The translations under genes and the position numbers were made by a program. From Colwellia sp. (GTDB lineage Bacteria > Pseudomonadota > Gammaproteobacteria > Enterobacterales > Alteromonadaceae), in contig JABSOW010000013.1 of NCBI GenBank assembly GCA_013215465.1, forward strand, positions 54,225 to 118,224: a stretch of 64,000 bases of DNA, given 5' to 3'. Below the pieces are notes generated by a model. That model was not told the DNA's origin, searched no databases, and was given only the letters and a program-made list of their open reading frames with translations. The first letter of the stretch is position 1, and every line of letters starts with the position of its first letter. Positions 44,393-55,236 of the stretch are shown in pieces.

Positions 44393-45052
44393 TTAACGAT
44401 ATAACTTGTTTTTATTGATAAAAGTAAAGACGCGAGGCGCTAATAATTGCTGGCAATTTTGTTTACTAGCTAATTGTTGACGAATTTCACTTGAAGAAAT
44501 ATCGAGGTGTAGATGGTTATGGTAAGAGGGCAGCGTCTCGGGAAGTAATAAAATTCCGCCTGATTCATGCTTTTTTAATTCATTAACACTATGAATTTGA
44601 TGGTTATTTAATAACGTCGAGGTTGCTTTATCTAGGTTATCTAATTGGTAGTTAGGCCTAGTGTTCACTACCAAATGACATAGCGACAAAATTTCTTGAT
44701 ATTTATGCCAACGAGTAAACGTTAATAAAGAGTCTAGACCGATAATAAAATATAATGTTTGCTGTGGAAATGCCGCTGTTAATTCTGTTAATGTGTCGAC
44801 TGTATAAGAGTTGCCATCGCGTTTTAGTTCACGTTCATCACAAGTAAATAAAAGCTCTGTGCTACAAGCTAACCGAACCATTTCGGCGCGTTGTTTCGCG
44901 CTGACATTAGGCGTTGCTTTATGTGGGGGAATATTCGCTGGAATTAATAATATTTTAGTTAATGATAGATAATCTGCTACCGCTTTCGCTGGTAAAGTAT
45001 GACCAAGGTGAATGGGGTCAAAAGTGCCGCCTAAAATACCAATACTATTCAT
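44393..45052 (-). CDS. nadD: Nicotinate-nucleotide adenylyltransferase
   Basis: NadD adenylates nicotinate mononucleotide in NAD synthesis. The 219 residues have the nucleotidyltransferase motif GGTFDPIHLGH (9-19, with the HxGH pair) and the C-terminal ISSSEIRQ. It is close in length to E. coli NadD (213). It lies 44 bases after holA, in the conserved leuS-lptE-holA-nadD series. Confidence 0.95.
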   Translation of the reverse strand: MNSIGILGGTFDPIHLGHTLPAKAVADYLSLTKILLIPANIPPHKATPNVSAKQRAEMVRLACSTELLFTCDERELKRDGNSYTVDTLTELTAAFPQQTLYFIIGLDSLLTFTRWHKYQEILSLCHLVVNTRPNYQLDNLDKATSTLLNNHQIHSVNELKKHESGGILLLPETLPSYHNHLHLDISSSEIRQQLASKQNCQQLLAPRVFTFINKNKLYR

Positions 45053-45096
45053 AGTTTAGTTTACTTTGGTTAAGAAAAAGTTTGGTTGAAAAAAGA

Positions 45097-46155
45097 CTAG
45101 GAATATTCATAATTCAATGAGAAGTTTGTTGTTATTTCACCATGGTAAAGTGTTATACAAAGATCGGCCAATAATATAAAAACATTAAATTCACTACTAG
45201 TTTTACTGATCAAATCTATATCGGCTAGTCGTGACATTGCTCGTTTAATATTCGTTAAACTTATATGCTTGAGTGCATGTTGATATAGCGGTTTACGCTT
45301 ATCCCAAATTCGATATTCTTTATATAAATCGTTGAGCTGTTGACCCTGCGCTAGCTTATCTAGCATGGCATACAGTTGACTAAACTCTTTGTGGAATACC
45401 CAAATAACTTGTCCGGCAGCCGTACCTTCTTGCTGTAATTGATCCAACATAGTCACGCATTTTTTACAGTTGCCTTGTAATAAAGCATCTATAATTTGAA
45501 AAGGATTAAATTTAGCTTGTTTGACCACTATTTGTTCAGCATCACTTAAGCTGATTTGTGTTGTACCAAACAATAAGAATAGTTTTTGTAACTCTTGCTC
45601 TAACGCCGGTAGGTTACCTTCAAATAATTCAATTAATAATGAGGATAGCTCTGGCGCCAAATTAACATTTATGTTTTTTGCTTGGTTTTGTAGCCATTTA
45701 GGCAGGCTTTTAGCCTCTATATCGTATAAAGGTAGGTAACAACCTAATTGGGTTAACACTTTAAACCACTTTCTATTGGCGCTGGCACCATCAAGTTTAG
45801 GGCCGTGAAAGATAAAAATAACATCTTGAAGAGTGGCGTTTTGTGCAATCATTTCGCTTAATGCTAATAATGTTTTATTGCCATTATCACCAATTTTTAC
45901 CGTGGTAAACTCCACTTCAATAATGCGTTGATTGGCAAATAAACTTAATGATTGATATTCATCAATTATTTGTTGCCAGTCAAATTTATTATCAGCGCTA
46001 AAGCGAATAACCTCACTAAAACCTTGTTGTTGAGCGTGGCTTTTAAGTGTGGCTAAACTATTGTTTTTTTGCCAAGGTTCATCACCAAAAACCAACCACG
46101 CAGGTTTAAAGCCTTGTGTTAATGTACTACTAAGTTGGTTATGGTAAATTTTCAT
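45097..46155 (-). CDS. holA: DNA polymerase III subunit delta
   Basis: HolA is the wrench of the clamp loader that opens the beta clamp. The 352-residue protein matches E. coli HolA (343): WLVFGDEPWQKNNSLATL near the start, an AAA+-like fold without an active P-loop, and the C-terminal collar domain (KRAMSRLADIDLISKTS). It follows lptE after eight bases. Confidence 0.93.
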   Translation of the reverse strand: MKIYHNQLSSTLTQGFKPAWLVFGDEPWQKNNSLATLKSHAQQQGFSEVIRFSADNKFDWQQIIDEYQSLSLFANQRIIEVEFTTVKIGDNGNKTLLALSEMIAQNATLQDVIFIFHGPKLDGASANRKWFKVLTQLGCYLPLYDIEAKSLPKWLQNQAKNINVNLAPELSSLLIELFEGNLPALEQELQKLFLLFGTTQISLSDAEQIVVKQAKFNPFQIIDALLQGNCKKCVTMLDQLQQEGTAAGQVIWVFHKEFSQLYAMLDKLAQGQQLNDLYKEYRIWDKRKPLYQHALKHISLTNIKRAMSRLADIDLISKTSSEFNVFILLADLCITLYHGEITTNFSLNYEYS

Positions 46156-46163
46156 CTGAAAGC

Positions 46164-46655
46164 CTAGCGCTGAACTCTAGCCATATCTCGTAGAATTTTA
46201 TCTGCAGCAGATTTTCTCATTTCACTGAGTAATAAAGACAGCTCTCTAGATTTTGCTAAGGCTAAACTGGGATCATCTTGATAATCTCTATTTAGCTCAA
46301 AGCGAAAATTTTGTGGCTCTTCATTGATAAAACGTAATTGGTAATGGACCGCATAAATAAGTTCATATTCAGCTACTTGTCCATTTTGAAATACCGACAA
46401 GGTTCTTCTATCTAATTTATCTGACATGATACGAAGCTCAGGCACTTTAGCATTTTTATGCTTAAGCACCTTTACTTGATTGTGAGATAAGTGTTGTTTT
46501 ACTAAGCGAGTTAACTCGCCGTGTATATCGCTTGAGCTAACATACAAGGTTTGTAATTCATCGCTAAGTAGATAATCACCGCGTAGATGAAAACCACAAG
46601 CGGATAATAGGCCTACCAAGGTAATCGCTGTTATCAAACGCTTGTATGTCATCAT
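46164..46655 (-). CDS. lptE: LPS assembly lipoprotein LptE
   Basis: LptE plugs the LptD barrel in the outer membrane and helps insert lipopolysaccharide. From the chosen start (MMTYKRLITAITLVGLLSAC) the 163-residue precursor has a short lipoprotein signal cut before Cys20, then GFHLRGDYLLSDELQTLYVSS, the family start. The open frame extends 40 codons further into leuS; an ATG at 46682 is an alternative, but neither has a clear ribosome binding site. It follows leuS directly and precedes holA. Confidence 0.88.
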   Translation of the reverse strand: MMTYKRLITAITLVGLLSACGFHLRGDYLLSDELQTLYVSSSDIHGELTRLVKQHLSHNQVKVLKHKNAKVPELRIMSDKLDRRTLSVFQNGQVAEYELIYAVHYQLRFINEEPQNFRFELNRDYQDDPSLALAKSRELSLLLSEMRKSAADKILRDMARVQR

Positions 46656-46683
46656 AAACGAGGCGAAATATGGCTTAAACATA

Positions 46684-49302
46684 TTAGTTAGCCACAATAT
46701 TGAGGATCTTGCCTGGAATATAAATAACTTTACGAATGGTTTTATCGGTCGTAAATTTAACGACGTTTTCATCACTTAAGCCTAACGCTTCAACAGTTTC
46801 TTTACTGGCATCAGCGGCTACGGTGATTTTTGCTCTAAGCTTGCCGTTAACTTGTACAATTATTAGCTTCTCATCTTCAACTAATGCGCTGTTATCAACG
46901 GTTGGCCATGGTGCGTCTTCGACGTCAGTATTACTGTTGCCTATTGTTTGCCATAAGTAATGGCACATGTGCGGTGTGATAGGCGTAAGCATTAATACTA
47001 CCGCGCGTAGCGCCTCAAACATAACCGCTTTATCTTCATCAGACTTCACTGGCGCTTTGCTTAAATGGTTCATTAATTCCATAATGGCAGCAATAGCGGT
47101 ATTAAAGGTATTACGACGACCGACATCATCGGTTACTTTAGCAATGGTTTTGTGTAATTCACGACGCAGTTTTTTCTGCGCTGAGTTTAAGGTTAAGCCG
47201 CTCAGATCATAACTGTTACCCTGACAAGTTTCCACTGTGTCATGTACTAATTTATAAACGCGCTTAACAAAGCGGTGGGCACCTTCAACGCCAGCATCTG
47301 ACCATTCTAGGGTTTGCTCTGGTGGTGAAGTAAACATAATAAATAAACGGACAGTATCAGCGCCATATTTCTCAATAACGCTTTGTGGGTCGATACCATT
47401 GTTTTTTGATTTAGACATTTTACTCATGCCAGCAGATAATACCGGCAGACCATCAAGTTTACTTATTGCTAAAGTAACATGACCTTTATCGTCACGCTCT
47501 AGTACTTCAACATCTGTTGGCGCAATCCATTCTTGCGCGCCATTGTCTGCTTCACGATAATAAGTCTCTGCGAGTACCATGCCTTGGCAAAGAAGTTTTT
47601 TGTATGGTTCGTCACCTTGTACTAAACCTACATCACGTAATAATTTATGGAAAAAACGAGAATAAAGTAGGTGTAAAATAGCATGTTCGATACCACCAAT
47701 ATATTGATCTACGGGTAGCCAGTAATTGGCCTTAGCGGGATCAATCATTTGGCTATCATCATTGGGTGAACAATAACGCGCGTAATACCATGAAGATTCC
47801 ATAAAAGTATCGAAGGTGTCAGTTTCACGTAAAGCGTCTTCACCATTAAAAGTGGTTTTTGCCCACTGTGGGTCATCTTTAATGGGCGAAGTTACCCCAT
47901 TCATCACTACGTCTTCTGGCAATACTACCGGTAGTTCATTTATCGGAACAGGTACAGATTCGCCATTGGCAAGGTTGACCATTGGAATGGGTGTGCCCCA
48001 ATAACGTTGTCGAGAAACGCCCCAATCACGTAAACGGAAGTTAGTGGTAACCTTACCTTTGTTTTCGCTAATTAATTTTTCGCTGATCGCTTTAAAAGCG
48101 CCATCAAAATCTAAGCCGTCAAATTCACCTGAATTGATTAAGATGCCTTTTTCAGTAATTGCTGTTTTGGCAATATCATCGTTTTCAGCGCCACTTTCCT
48201 TTGAGGTACTAATGACTTGGGTAATGGCTAAACCATACTTAGTGGCAAATTCATAATCACGTTGATCGTGCCCTGGCACAGACATTACTGCGCCTGAGCC
48301 ATAATCCATCAAGACAAAGTTGGCCGCCCAAACAGGCACTAACTCACCGGTAATAGGGTGAATAGCCTTAAGACCAGTATCAACGCCTTTTTTCTCCATA
48401 GTCGCCATATCGGCTTCTGTGGTTTGATTACCTTTACAGGCTGAAATAAAATCGGCAAGCGCAGGATTTTCTTTCGCAGCAATTAACGCTAATGGATGTT
48501 CAGCAGCAAGTGCTACATAGGTAACGCCCATTAACGTATCTGGGCGAGTGGTGTAAATATCGAAGCTTTGTTGTTTATCTTCCACTAAACCGTCAACTTG
48601 AAAAGTCATCTCCACACCTTGTGAGCGACCAATCCAGTTACGTTGCATCGTTTTTACTTGTTCAGGCCAATCGGTTAACTGATCTAAATCATCTAATAAC
48701 TCTTGCGCATAATCGGTGATTTTAATAAACCATTGGGGGATTGCTTTCTTTTCAACAATAGCGCCAGAGCGCCACCCGCGACCATCAATGACTTGCTCGT
48801 TTGCTAATACGGTTTGATCAACAGGATCCCAGTTTACTGTGGCATTTTTTTTGTAAACTAAGCCTTTTTCATAAAGTTTAGTGAAAAACCATTGCTCCCA
48901 ACGGTAATAGTCTGGCTTACAAGTGGCTAACTCACGACTCCAGTCATAACCAAAGCCGAGAGACTTTAATTGGTTGCGCATGTAATCTATATTTTGATAA
49001 GTCCATTTACCCGGCGCACTTTTATTTTTTATTGCCGCATTTTCAGCAGGTAAACCAAATGCATCCCAACCCATAGGTTGCATAACATTTTTACCTTGCA
49101 TACGTTGGTAACGAGAAATTACATCACCCAAACTATAATTACGTACATGGCCCATGTGTAGACGACCACTAGGGTAGGGGAACATAGCTAAACAGTAAAA
49201 CTTCTCTTTGCTCTCGTCTTCAATGGCTTTAAAAGTATCGTTATCAGTCCAAAATTTTTGTACTGTTGCTTCAATCGCTTGGGGATTATAAATGGCTTCC
49301 AT
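46684..49302 (-). CDS. leuS: Leucyl-tRNA synthetase
   Basis: LeuS charges tRNA-Leu and edits mischarged products. The 872-residue chain has the class I HIGH motif as HMGH (49-52) and [20 protein letters not shown]1 editing domain lies around 220-420, and KMSKS is read as [10 protein letters not shown] (about 632). The anticodon-binding and C-terminal domains follow. E. coli LeuS has 860 residues. It heads the minus-strand leuS-lptE-holA-nadD cluster and is divergent from ybeL, with 248 AT-rich bases between them that show no further gene. Confidence 0.97.
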   Translation of the reverse strand: MEAIYNPQAIEATVQKFWTDNDTFKAIEDESKEKFYCLAMFPYPSGRLHMGHVRNYSLGDVISRYQRMQGKNVMQPMGWDAFGLPAENAAIKNKSAPGKWTYQNIDYMRNQLKSLGFGYDWSRELATCKPDYYRWEQWFFTKLYEKGLVYKKNATVNWDPVDQTVLANEQVIDGRGWRSGAIVEKKAIPQWFIKITDYAQELLDDLDQLTDWPEQVKTMQRNWIGRSQGVEMTFQVDGLVEDKQQSFDIYTTRPDTLMGVTYVALAAEHPLALIAAKENPALADFISACKGNQTTEADMATMEKKGVDTGLKAIHPITGELVPVWAANFVLMDYGSGAVMSVPGHDQRDYEFATKYGLAITQVISTSKESGAENDDIAKTAITEKGILINSGEFDGLDFDGAFKAISEKLISENKGKVTTNFRLRDWGVSRQRYWGTPIPMVNLANGESVPVPINELPVVLPEDVVMNGVTSPIKDDPQWAKTTFNGEDALRETDTFDTFMESSWYYARYCSPNDDSQMIDPAKANYWLPVDQYIGGIEHAILHLLYSRFFHKLLRDVGLVQGDEPYKKLLCQGMVLAETYYREADNGAQEWIAPTDVEVLERDDKGHVTLAISKLDGLPVLSAGMSKMSKSKNNGIDPQSVIEKYGADTVRLFIMFTSPPEQTLEWSDAGVEGAHRFVKRVYKLVHDTVETCQGNSYDLSGLTLNSAQKKLRRELHKTIAKVTDDVGRRNTFNTAIAAIMELMNHLSKAPVKSDEDKAVMFEALRAVVLMLTPITPHMCHYLWQTIGNSNTDVEDAPWPTVDNSALVEDEKLIIVQVNGKLRAKITVAADASKETVEALGLSDENVVKFTTDKTIRKVIYIPGKILNIVAN

Positions 49303-49550
49303 TAATGGGGTCTCGAACGGTGTATTTGGGATTTATTAGCGCCATTTGCTTTATTACAAGCGAGTAAAAGGCACCGTAAATTTTAGTTTAAATTATCGCG
49401 ATAGAATACCTTATCTGGCTATAGCACGACAAGCTTAATTAAGTTTAATCGCCAACTTTGTCTATAGCCAAGCATCTTCAGGTAATTTGGGTATATACTT
49501 AAAGGGTAAACATTAATTTGTCGGTATTTTTGCTAATCTAGGGAAACATT

Positions 49551-50036
49551 ATGACAGCAAGAAAAGAGTACTTAATGGAAACTTATCAAAAGCTTAGTGA
49601 TTGGCTTGATGAAATAAAAGAGATCCAAAAACCTCGGGTTAATGAATTAATTAAACAAGCAAAATTATATGCAAAAACAGCGGAAGGGATGACAGAAGAA
49701 AAATTGAATCAGTTTTTGAATAACTTAAAGTATGATCTATATGATTTTTATCAGCAAAATCAGGCAGAAATAAAACACTCTACTTACTTAGGCTTACTTA
49801 ATGAAACACTTTGGCGCAACCTTGCGCAATTAACCGATAAATCGCAAGTGGAATGGGCTGAGCTGCTGGAAGATTTTGAACATGATGGTATTTATCACGT
49901 CGGTGATATCATTGGTTTTGGCGAGTTAGTGTGCCAACAGTGTGATGAAAAACTTCATATTGTGCATGTTAGTGAAGTGTCTACTTGTATTAAATGTGGT
50001 GGTGATAGCTTTACTCGTTTGCCGCTTGACCCTTAA
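49551..50036 (+). CDS. ybeL: Zinc ribbon-containing protein YbeL (DUF1451)
   Basis: The function of this conserved protein is unknown. The 161 residues have a helical N-terminal two-thirds and a C-terminal zinc ribbon with two CxxC pairs (VCQQCDEK and TCIKCGGD, about 130-153). In E. coli ybeL is also next to leuS. AGGGAAAC precedes the ATG. It is divergent from leuS. Confidence 0.88.
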   Translation: MTARKEYLMETYQKLSDWLDEIKEIQKPRVNELIKQAKLYAKTAEGMTEEKLNQFLNNLKYDLYDFYQQNQAEIKHSTYLGLLNETLWRNLAQLTDKSQVEWAELLEDFEHDGIYHVGDIIGFGELVCQQCDEKLHIVHVSEVSTCIKCGGDSFTRLPLDP

Positions 50037-50071
50037 TTTTTAGTTAGTTTTTATATTGTTAGGAGTTATTA

Positions 50072-50100
50072 TTGTTAGTAAAGCGCTTAGCGAGTACACT
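50072..50100 (+). promoter_or_regulatory. Predicted promoter of the Lon-family protease gene
   Basis: TTGTTA (50072-50077), a 17-base spacer and TACACT (50095-50100) precede the ATG at 50146 by 46 bases. The match is moderate and would separate this gene from ybeL. Confidence 0.5.
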
Positions 50101-50145
50101 TAATACTGTACTAGTATAAAAAGCATATTTTCTTCAAGGATATCC

Positions 50146-52539
50146 ATGATCACCACGCCTGCTTTGCAATGCCCACTTAATCCTTCCCAGCTCAGTTCTA
50201 CTTTATCAGCCGAACTTTTTTCTCAAAAACAACATCCCAGTGAAATAGCGCAGACTTTTGTTGGTCATAACCGGGCTAAAGAGGCGTTAGATTTTGGTTT
50301 GTCGATGAGCTCAGTTGGCTTTAATGTTTTTGCCATGGGAGAACACGGCACTGGTAGGCAAACATTAATCAAACAAATGTTAACGGCATTATCAAAAGAA
50401 CAACCCACTCCTGTTGAGTGGTGCTATATCAATAATTTTGATGAGAATCATGCACCTTACAAGCTTTATGTAAATCCCGGTGATGGTAAACAATTATTAT
50501 CACGAATAAATAAATTTATTGATGAATTAATGGTTTTATTTCCTGAAATTTTTGATAACCCAGGTTACCAAAGACAAAAATCAGCCATCGATAGAGATTT
50601 CAATAAAAAATATGATCAAGCGATTGCCAAGGTTGAAGAGATCGCCTTGAAAAATAATGTTTCCCTATATGAAGAAGATGGCGAAGTAGGTTTTTCCCCT
50701 TTAGTTGATGGTAAGCCATTAAATGATAAAGAGTTTGCTAACATAAATGAAACGGAACGTGCTCAATTTTATCAACTATTGTCAGAGCTTGAGGTAGTGC
50801 TTGCGGAGCAATTACTTGAACTACCGCTGTGGAAGCGTGAATCGTTTGATAAATTACGTCAGTTAAAAAATGAAACAGCAGAGCAAGCTATTAAGCCTTA
50901 TTTAACCGAGCTTGAACAAGAATTCACTAATAATCAAGGGGTGCTTAAATATCTTAACAAAGTGAAAGCACATATTGTTGATGCCTCGTTAGAGATTTTA
51001 GTGAGTGATGATGACGATGCGCCTAATGATAAAGAGCTGCGTAAATTGATGGTTGAACGCTTTTTGCCTAATTTACTGGTGCCGCGTGAGATTAATGATG
51101 GTGCGCCAGTTATTTATGAACAAAACCCTACTTATCAAAATCTTTTTGGTCATGTTGATTTTTCTAGTTTTCAAGGTAATAGTTACACTAGTTATCGATT
51201 AATTCGCCCAGGTGCACTTCATAAAGCCAATGGCGGCTATTTATTGCTTGACGCCGATAAGCTATTGACCCAACCATTAGTGTGGTCGCGCCTAAAGCTG
51301 GCTTTAAAAACAGGGCAAGTAACAATAGAGAATCCATATTCTGAACTAAGTCAACCGGGAGCATACAGTTTGCAACCGGAAAAAATCCCGTTGCAAGTGA
51401 AAGTGATCTTGCTTGGTGATGCGGAAATTTATTATACCTTGCAAGACTATGATCAGGAATTTACTGAATTATTTAGAGTGCTAGCAGATTTTGATCGTCA
51501 TTTAGAGAAAAATGAAGACAACTTACAAGCTTTTGGTAACTTAATTCGCCAACGAGCTTTTAAACATAATTATCCAGAGATTGCCGATGAAGCGGTACTT
51601 GAGTTAGTACGTTATGCGTTAAGGAATGCTGAACATCAACACAAAATTTCAGCAAACATTGTCCAGGTAAATGACTTACTAGATGAAGCTAACTATTGTT
51701 GGAATAAAAGTGGTGATCAAGGCATCTTAACGGCTAAGCATATTGCGATGGCACTGGCAGCGAAAAAACGTCGTACTGGTAGGTTAAGTGAAACTTGGCT
51801 TGATGAAATAAAAGAGCAACAAGTATTAATCAGTACTGAAGGTAAATATGTTGGTAAAGTTAATGGTTTAACGGTGTTAGAAATAGGTGACACTGCTTTT
51901 GGTACGCCTGCTCGTATTACGGCAACAGTTTATGCCGGTAGCGAAGGGGTCACTGATATCGAACGTGAGGTTGATCTAGGTAAATCTATTCATTCCAAAG
52001 GTGTGTTGTTATTAACGGGCTATTTAGGGCATAAATATGGTCAAAAATTCCCTGTGGCTATTTCAGCTAATATCGCTATTGAACAATCTTATGGTCATAT
52101 CGATGGCGATAGTGCCTCAATGGCGGAACTTTGTGCCTTAATATCCGCTATTACCTTATTGCCAATTGATCAAAGTATAGCGATTACTGGCTCCATCAAT
52201 CAACATGGTGAAGTGCAATCTATTGGCGGCGCCAATGAAAAAATAGAAGGTTTTTTTCAACTCTGTAAAGACAAAGGGTTAACCGGCAAACAAGGGGTCA
52301 TTATTCCCAAAACCAATGTGATTAATTTAATGCTTAATAATGAAGTGATTGAGGCGGTAGCCAATGGCGATTTTGCTATTTATGCAGTAGAAACCATTGA
52401 TCAAGCATTAGAGTTATTAATGGCAACAACCGCAGGCACTATGAATAGTACTGGCAGGTATCCCCGTAAATCCATTCACAGTTTAGCATTAGAGAAACTG
52501 GCGTATTTCGCTGAATTACTTGAAGGTGGGGAAGAGTAA
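50146..52539 (+). CDS. Lon-family ATP-dependent protease (YcbZ/LonB-like)
   Basis: This is a second Lon-type protease, distinct from Lon at 5094. The 797-residue protein has an AAA+ region whose P-loop is GEHGTGRQT (about 66-74), with Arg in place of the usual Lys. A long helical insert follows, then LIRPGALHKANGGYLLLDADKLL (Walker B-like), and a C-terminal S16 protease domain with the dyad Ser658 (in GDSASMAEL) and Lys699 (in GGANEKIEG). E. coli YcbZ is a shorter relative. A terminator follows; lipA is convergent. Confidence 0.88.
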   Translation: MITTPALQCPLNPSQLSSTLSAELFSQKQHPSEIAQTFVGHNRAKEALDFGLSMSSVGFNVFAMGEHGTGRQTLIKQMLTALSKEQPTPVEWCYINNFDENHAPYKLYVNPGDGKQLLSRINKFIDELMVLFPEIFDNPGYQRQKSAIDRDFNKKYDQAIAKVEEIALKNNVSLYEEDGEVGFSPLVDGKPLNDKEFANINETERAQFYQLLSELEVVLAEQLLELPLWKRESFDKLRQLKNETAEQAIKPYLTELEQEFTNNQGVLKYLNKVKAHIVDASLEILVSDDDDAPNDKELRKLMVERFLPNLLVPREINDGAPVIYEQNPTYQNLFGHVDFSSFQGNSYTSYRLIRPGALHKANGGYLLLDADKLLTQPLVWSRLKLALKTGQVTIENPYSELSQPGAYSLQPEKIPLQVKVILLGDAEIYYTLQDYDQEFTELFRVLADFDRHLEKNEDNLQAFGNLIRQRAFKHNYPEIADEAVLELVRYALRNAEHQHKISANIVQVNDLLDEANYCWNKSGDQGILTAKHIAMALAAKKRRTGRLSETWLDEIKEQQVLISTEGKYVGKVNGLTVLEIGDTAFGTPARITATVYAGSEGVTDIEREVDLGKSIHSKGVLLLTGYLGHKYGQKFPVAISANIAIEQSYGHIDGDSASMAELCALISAITLLPIDQSIAITGSINQHGEVQSIGGANEKIEGFFQLCKDKGLTGKQGVIIPKTNVINLMLNNEVIEAVANGDFAIYAVETIDQALELLMATTAGTMNSTGRYPRKSIHSLALEKLAYFAELLEGGEE

Positions 52540-52583
52540 TATTTTATTCATTTAATTTATTGAATTATTGCACTATTAATATT

Positions 52584-52616
52584 AAAAACGGGCACTTTAC
52601 ATAATTGCCCGTTTTT
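52584..52616. terminator. Bidirectional terminator between the Lon-family gene and lipA
   Basis: AAAAACGGGCA (52584-52594) and TGCCCGTTTTT (52606-52616) form a perfect 11-bp stem with A- and T-rich outer parts, working for both convergent genes. Confidence 0.9.
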
Positions 52617-52639
52617 ACAAAATAATCTACAGTTAGCTT

Positions 52640-53650
52640 CTACTTAACCTCTTCACCAGCCGCCTGCTTATCAGCATGATATGAAGAGCGAACTAATGGC
52701 CCACAGGCAGCATGTTCAAAGCCCATTTTTACCGCTTCTCGTTGAAACATATCAAAATCATCAGGGTGTACATAACGCTCAACAGGTAAATGATCTTTAC
52801 TTGGTTGTAAGTATTGTCCGATAGTAAGCATGGTGACGCCATGGCTACGTAAATCACGCATCACTTGCAGTACTTCGTCGTTAGTTTCGCCTAAGCCAAC
52901 CATGATGCCTGATTTAGTGGCGACGCTTGGATTTGCTTCACCAAAGTTTTTTAATAAATCTAAAGACCATTGATAGTTAGCGCCTGGACGCGCCTTGGTA
53001 TATAAGCGCGGTGCCGTTTCCATATTATGGTTAAACACATGTGGTGGATGTTGGTTTAAAATTTCTAGCGCTCTGTCCATGCGACCACGAAAATCAGGTA
53101 CTAAAATTTCAATTTTAGTATTTGGCGCAAGTTCCTTAATTTCTTTAACGCAATCGGCAAACTGTTGGGCACCGCCATCACGTAGATCATCACGGTCAAC
53201 CGAGGTGATCACTACATATTTCAATGCCATATCTTTTAGGCTTAAGGCCAGTTTTTTCGGTTCATCTTTATCTACTGATAATGGACGACCATGACCCACA
53301 TCACAAAATGGGCAACGACGAGTACAAATATCCCCTAAAATCATAAAGGTGGCAGTACCGTTATTAAAGCACTCTGATAAATTAGGACAAGATGCTTCTT
53401 CACAAACCGAGTGTAAATTATGCTTACGTAAGTTAGCCTTGATGCTATCAATACGCTCACTGCTACGAGGTAGCTTTATTCGCAGCCAGCTCGGTTTGCG
53501 TAACATGCTTTCACGCGTTGACGTCACTACTTTAATGGGAATGTGCGCCATTTTATCTGCGTCACGTAATTTAGTGCCAGGGGCAACTCTCGTTGATCTT
53601 TTTGCAGTATTCGCTGCGGCATTTTTTATAATAACGTCATTATTTTGCAT
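52640..53650 (-). CDS. lipA: Lipoyl synthase
   Basis: LipA is a radical-SAM enzyme that inserts two sulfurs into octanoyl groups on E2 and H proteins. From the ATG at 53650 the 336-residue protein has the auxiliary cluster [12 protein letters not shown] and the radical-SAM motif CTRRCPFC, plus the C-terminal RSSYHADKQ with the conserved Ser ligand. The open frame extends 30 codons further into lipB without homology; the chosen start lies 17 bases after the lipB stop. It works directly after LipB. Confidence 0.95.
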   Translation of the reverse strand: MQNNDVIIKNAAANTAKRSTRVAPGTKLRDADKMAHIPIKVVTSTRESMLRKPSWLRIKLPRSSERIDSIKANLRKHNLHSVCEEASCPNLSECFNNGTATFMILGDICTRRCPFCDVGHGRPLSVDKDEPKKLALSLKDMALKYVVITSVDRDDLRDGGAQQFADCVKEIKELAPNTKIEILVPDFRGRMDRALEILNQHPPHVFNHNMETAPRLYTKARPGANYQWSLDLLKNFGEANPSVATKSGIMVGLGETNDEVLQVMRDLRSHGVTMLTIGQYLQPSKDHLPVERYVHPDDFDMFQREAVKMGFEHAACGPLVRSSYHADKQAAGEEVK

Positions 53651-53666
53651 TGTATTGCTCTTGCTC

Positions 53667-54335
53667 TTACTTAAGTGCTTGTATATCGTTTTGAGGTAAT
53701 CCTGTTTGATATTCAACGTCTGTGGAATCAAACAAATCAATTAAATGTTTTACTAAGGCATTGCCTGCGCTTTGTGTATCTTGTGGTCCTTGTAAGTCGC
53801 ACGTTTGTACCATTTCAAGGCCGGCATAACCGCATGGATTAATCCGCAGAAAGGGCGATAAATCCATATTGACATTGAGGGCTAACCCATGAAAAGAACA
53901 GCCTTTTCTGACCCTTAAGCCTAAGGATGCTACTTTTTTGTTATCAACATAAACACCGGGCGCATCGGATTTTGGGTAGGCATCAATATTATAATCCTTG
54001 AGTGCGGCAACAATACCATTTTCAATCAAGGTGACTAGCTGCCTAACGCCTATTTTTCGTCGCCGTAAGTTAATCATAAAATAGATCACTTGTTGTCCGG
54101 GGCCGTGATAGGTTACTTGGCCGCCTCTATCAACTTTTACTACTTCAATATTGCCGGGCATTAATAAATGCTCTGCTTTACCTGCTTGCCCTTGGGTGAA
54201 AACGGGTGGGTGTTCAACTAACCACAGTTCATCACAAGTTTTATCATCGCGATTATCAGTGAAGTATTGCATAGCATGCCAAACTTCACTGTAGTTCATG
54301 TGTGATAGTTGTCGAATTATCAATGCACTTTTCAC
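53667..54335 (-). CDS. lipB: Octanoyl-ACP:protein N-octanoyltransferase
   Basis: LipB moves octanoyl from ACP to lipoate-dependent proteins. The 222 residues show [20 protein letters not shown] (about 69-88), the catalytic Lys in [23 protein letters not shown] and the catalytic Cys in [12 protein letters not shown]. It lies between ybeD and lipA, as in E. coli. Confidence 0.95.
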   Translation of the reverse strand: MKSALIIRQLSHMNYSEVWHAMQYFTDNRDDKTCDELWLVEHPPVFTQGQAGKAEHLLMPGNIEVVKVDRGGQVTYHGPGQQVIYFMINLRRRKIGVRQLVTLIENGIVAALKDYNIDAYPKSDAPGVYVDNKKVASLGLRVRKGCSFHGLALNVNMDLSPFLRINPCGYAGLEMVQTCDLQGPQDTQSAGNALVKHLIDLFDSTDVEYQTGLPQNDIQALK

Positions 54336-54393
54336 AGGTAAACCTTATTAAATTTTTTTTGGTGAAGTATAGCTGAATTTCACAGTGGAACCA

Positions 54394-54657
54394 TTATAAA
54401 ACGTAGCGTACTTGTTCAATGGCATTGAGTGTTGTATAAATTTTTTCAATGTGCTCTTTACTGGTAACTGTTACTGCGATTGACACCGCAACATAAGTAC
54501 CTTTAGAGCTAGGACGTAACTTTGGTACGTAATCGCCAGGGGTATGCTTTTGTATTTCTGCAATAATTAAATCGGGTAGTTCATCGCAGGCGACACCCAT
54601 AACCTTAAAGTTTAATACAGTGGGGAAGTCTAATAATTCATCGAAATGGGTTTTCAT
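54394..54657 (-). CDS. ybeD: YbeD family protein (DUF493)
   Basis: The 87-residue protein begins with FDELLDFPTVLNFKVMGVA and ends ALNAIEQVRYVL, matching E. coli YbeD in length and sequence. The fold is ACT-like and the function uncertain; linkage to lipB is conserved and suggests a role in lipoate metabolism. Here dacA, its usual upstream neighbour, is about 16 kb away. Confidence 0.9.
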   Translation of the reverse strand: MKTHFDELLDFPTVLNFKVMGVACDELPDLIIAEIQKHTPGDYVPKLRPSSKGTYVAVSIAVTVTSKEHIEKIYTTLNAIEQVRYVL

Positions 54658-54748
54658 CTTTGTCTCTATAAATACATAAAATAGCGAAAATAAAGCGCTA
54701 GGGTAATAATCATTCTATTTTATCATTAATAGTTGTTAATAAAAACAC

Positions 54749-54964
54749 CTAGCTATTTTCAATTCGAAAACCTATTTTTATGGTGACTTGGTAATGGGCA
54801 ACCTTGTTATTTACTATATGTCCGCGAGTTTCTGTTACTTCAAACCAGTCTAAATTACTTACTGAAACGGCTGTTTCAGTAATTGCGCTTTGAATAGCAT
54901 CTTCAATACTGGTAGGTGAAGTGCCAACAATTTCTAGTTTTTTGTAAGTTCTATGAGTAGTCAT
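54749..54964 (-). CDS. Dodecin family protein
   Basis: Dodecins are small dodecameric flavin-binding proteins that buffer FMN or riboflavin. The 71-residue chain has KLEIVGTSPTSIEDAIQSAI and LDWFEVTETRG, including the flavin-stacking Trp, and ends VTIKIGFRIENS. The frame opens 27 codons earlier, but AAAGGC lies before the ATG at 54964 and the family starts there. Confidence 0.88.
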   Translation of the reverse strand: MTTHRTYKKLEIVGTSPTSIEDAIQSAITETAVSVSNLDWFEVTETRGHIVNNKVAHYQVTIKIGFRIENS

Positions 54965-55236
54965 AATATTGCCTTTAACGTTTAATAGGAGATAAGTTAA
55001 AGATAGTTGATTTAAGTTTTTTAGCGAGTAAATAAAAACAGCCACTTAATTGTTTCATTGCTGAAAGCACGAGGCGAGTACTACTCATATCAAGTGGATG
55101 ATCTAAGGCAATTGCTTTGCTTCAAGGGTTTTAACGAGGATCGTTATCAGCCAGGGACGCAATTAAAATAGCTGGTTGTTATTGAAAAGTTATGATTAAA
55201 TAACTGGTATTATTTACAGTGGTTTGGTTTTTTAAT

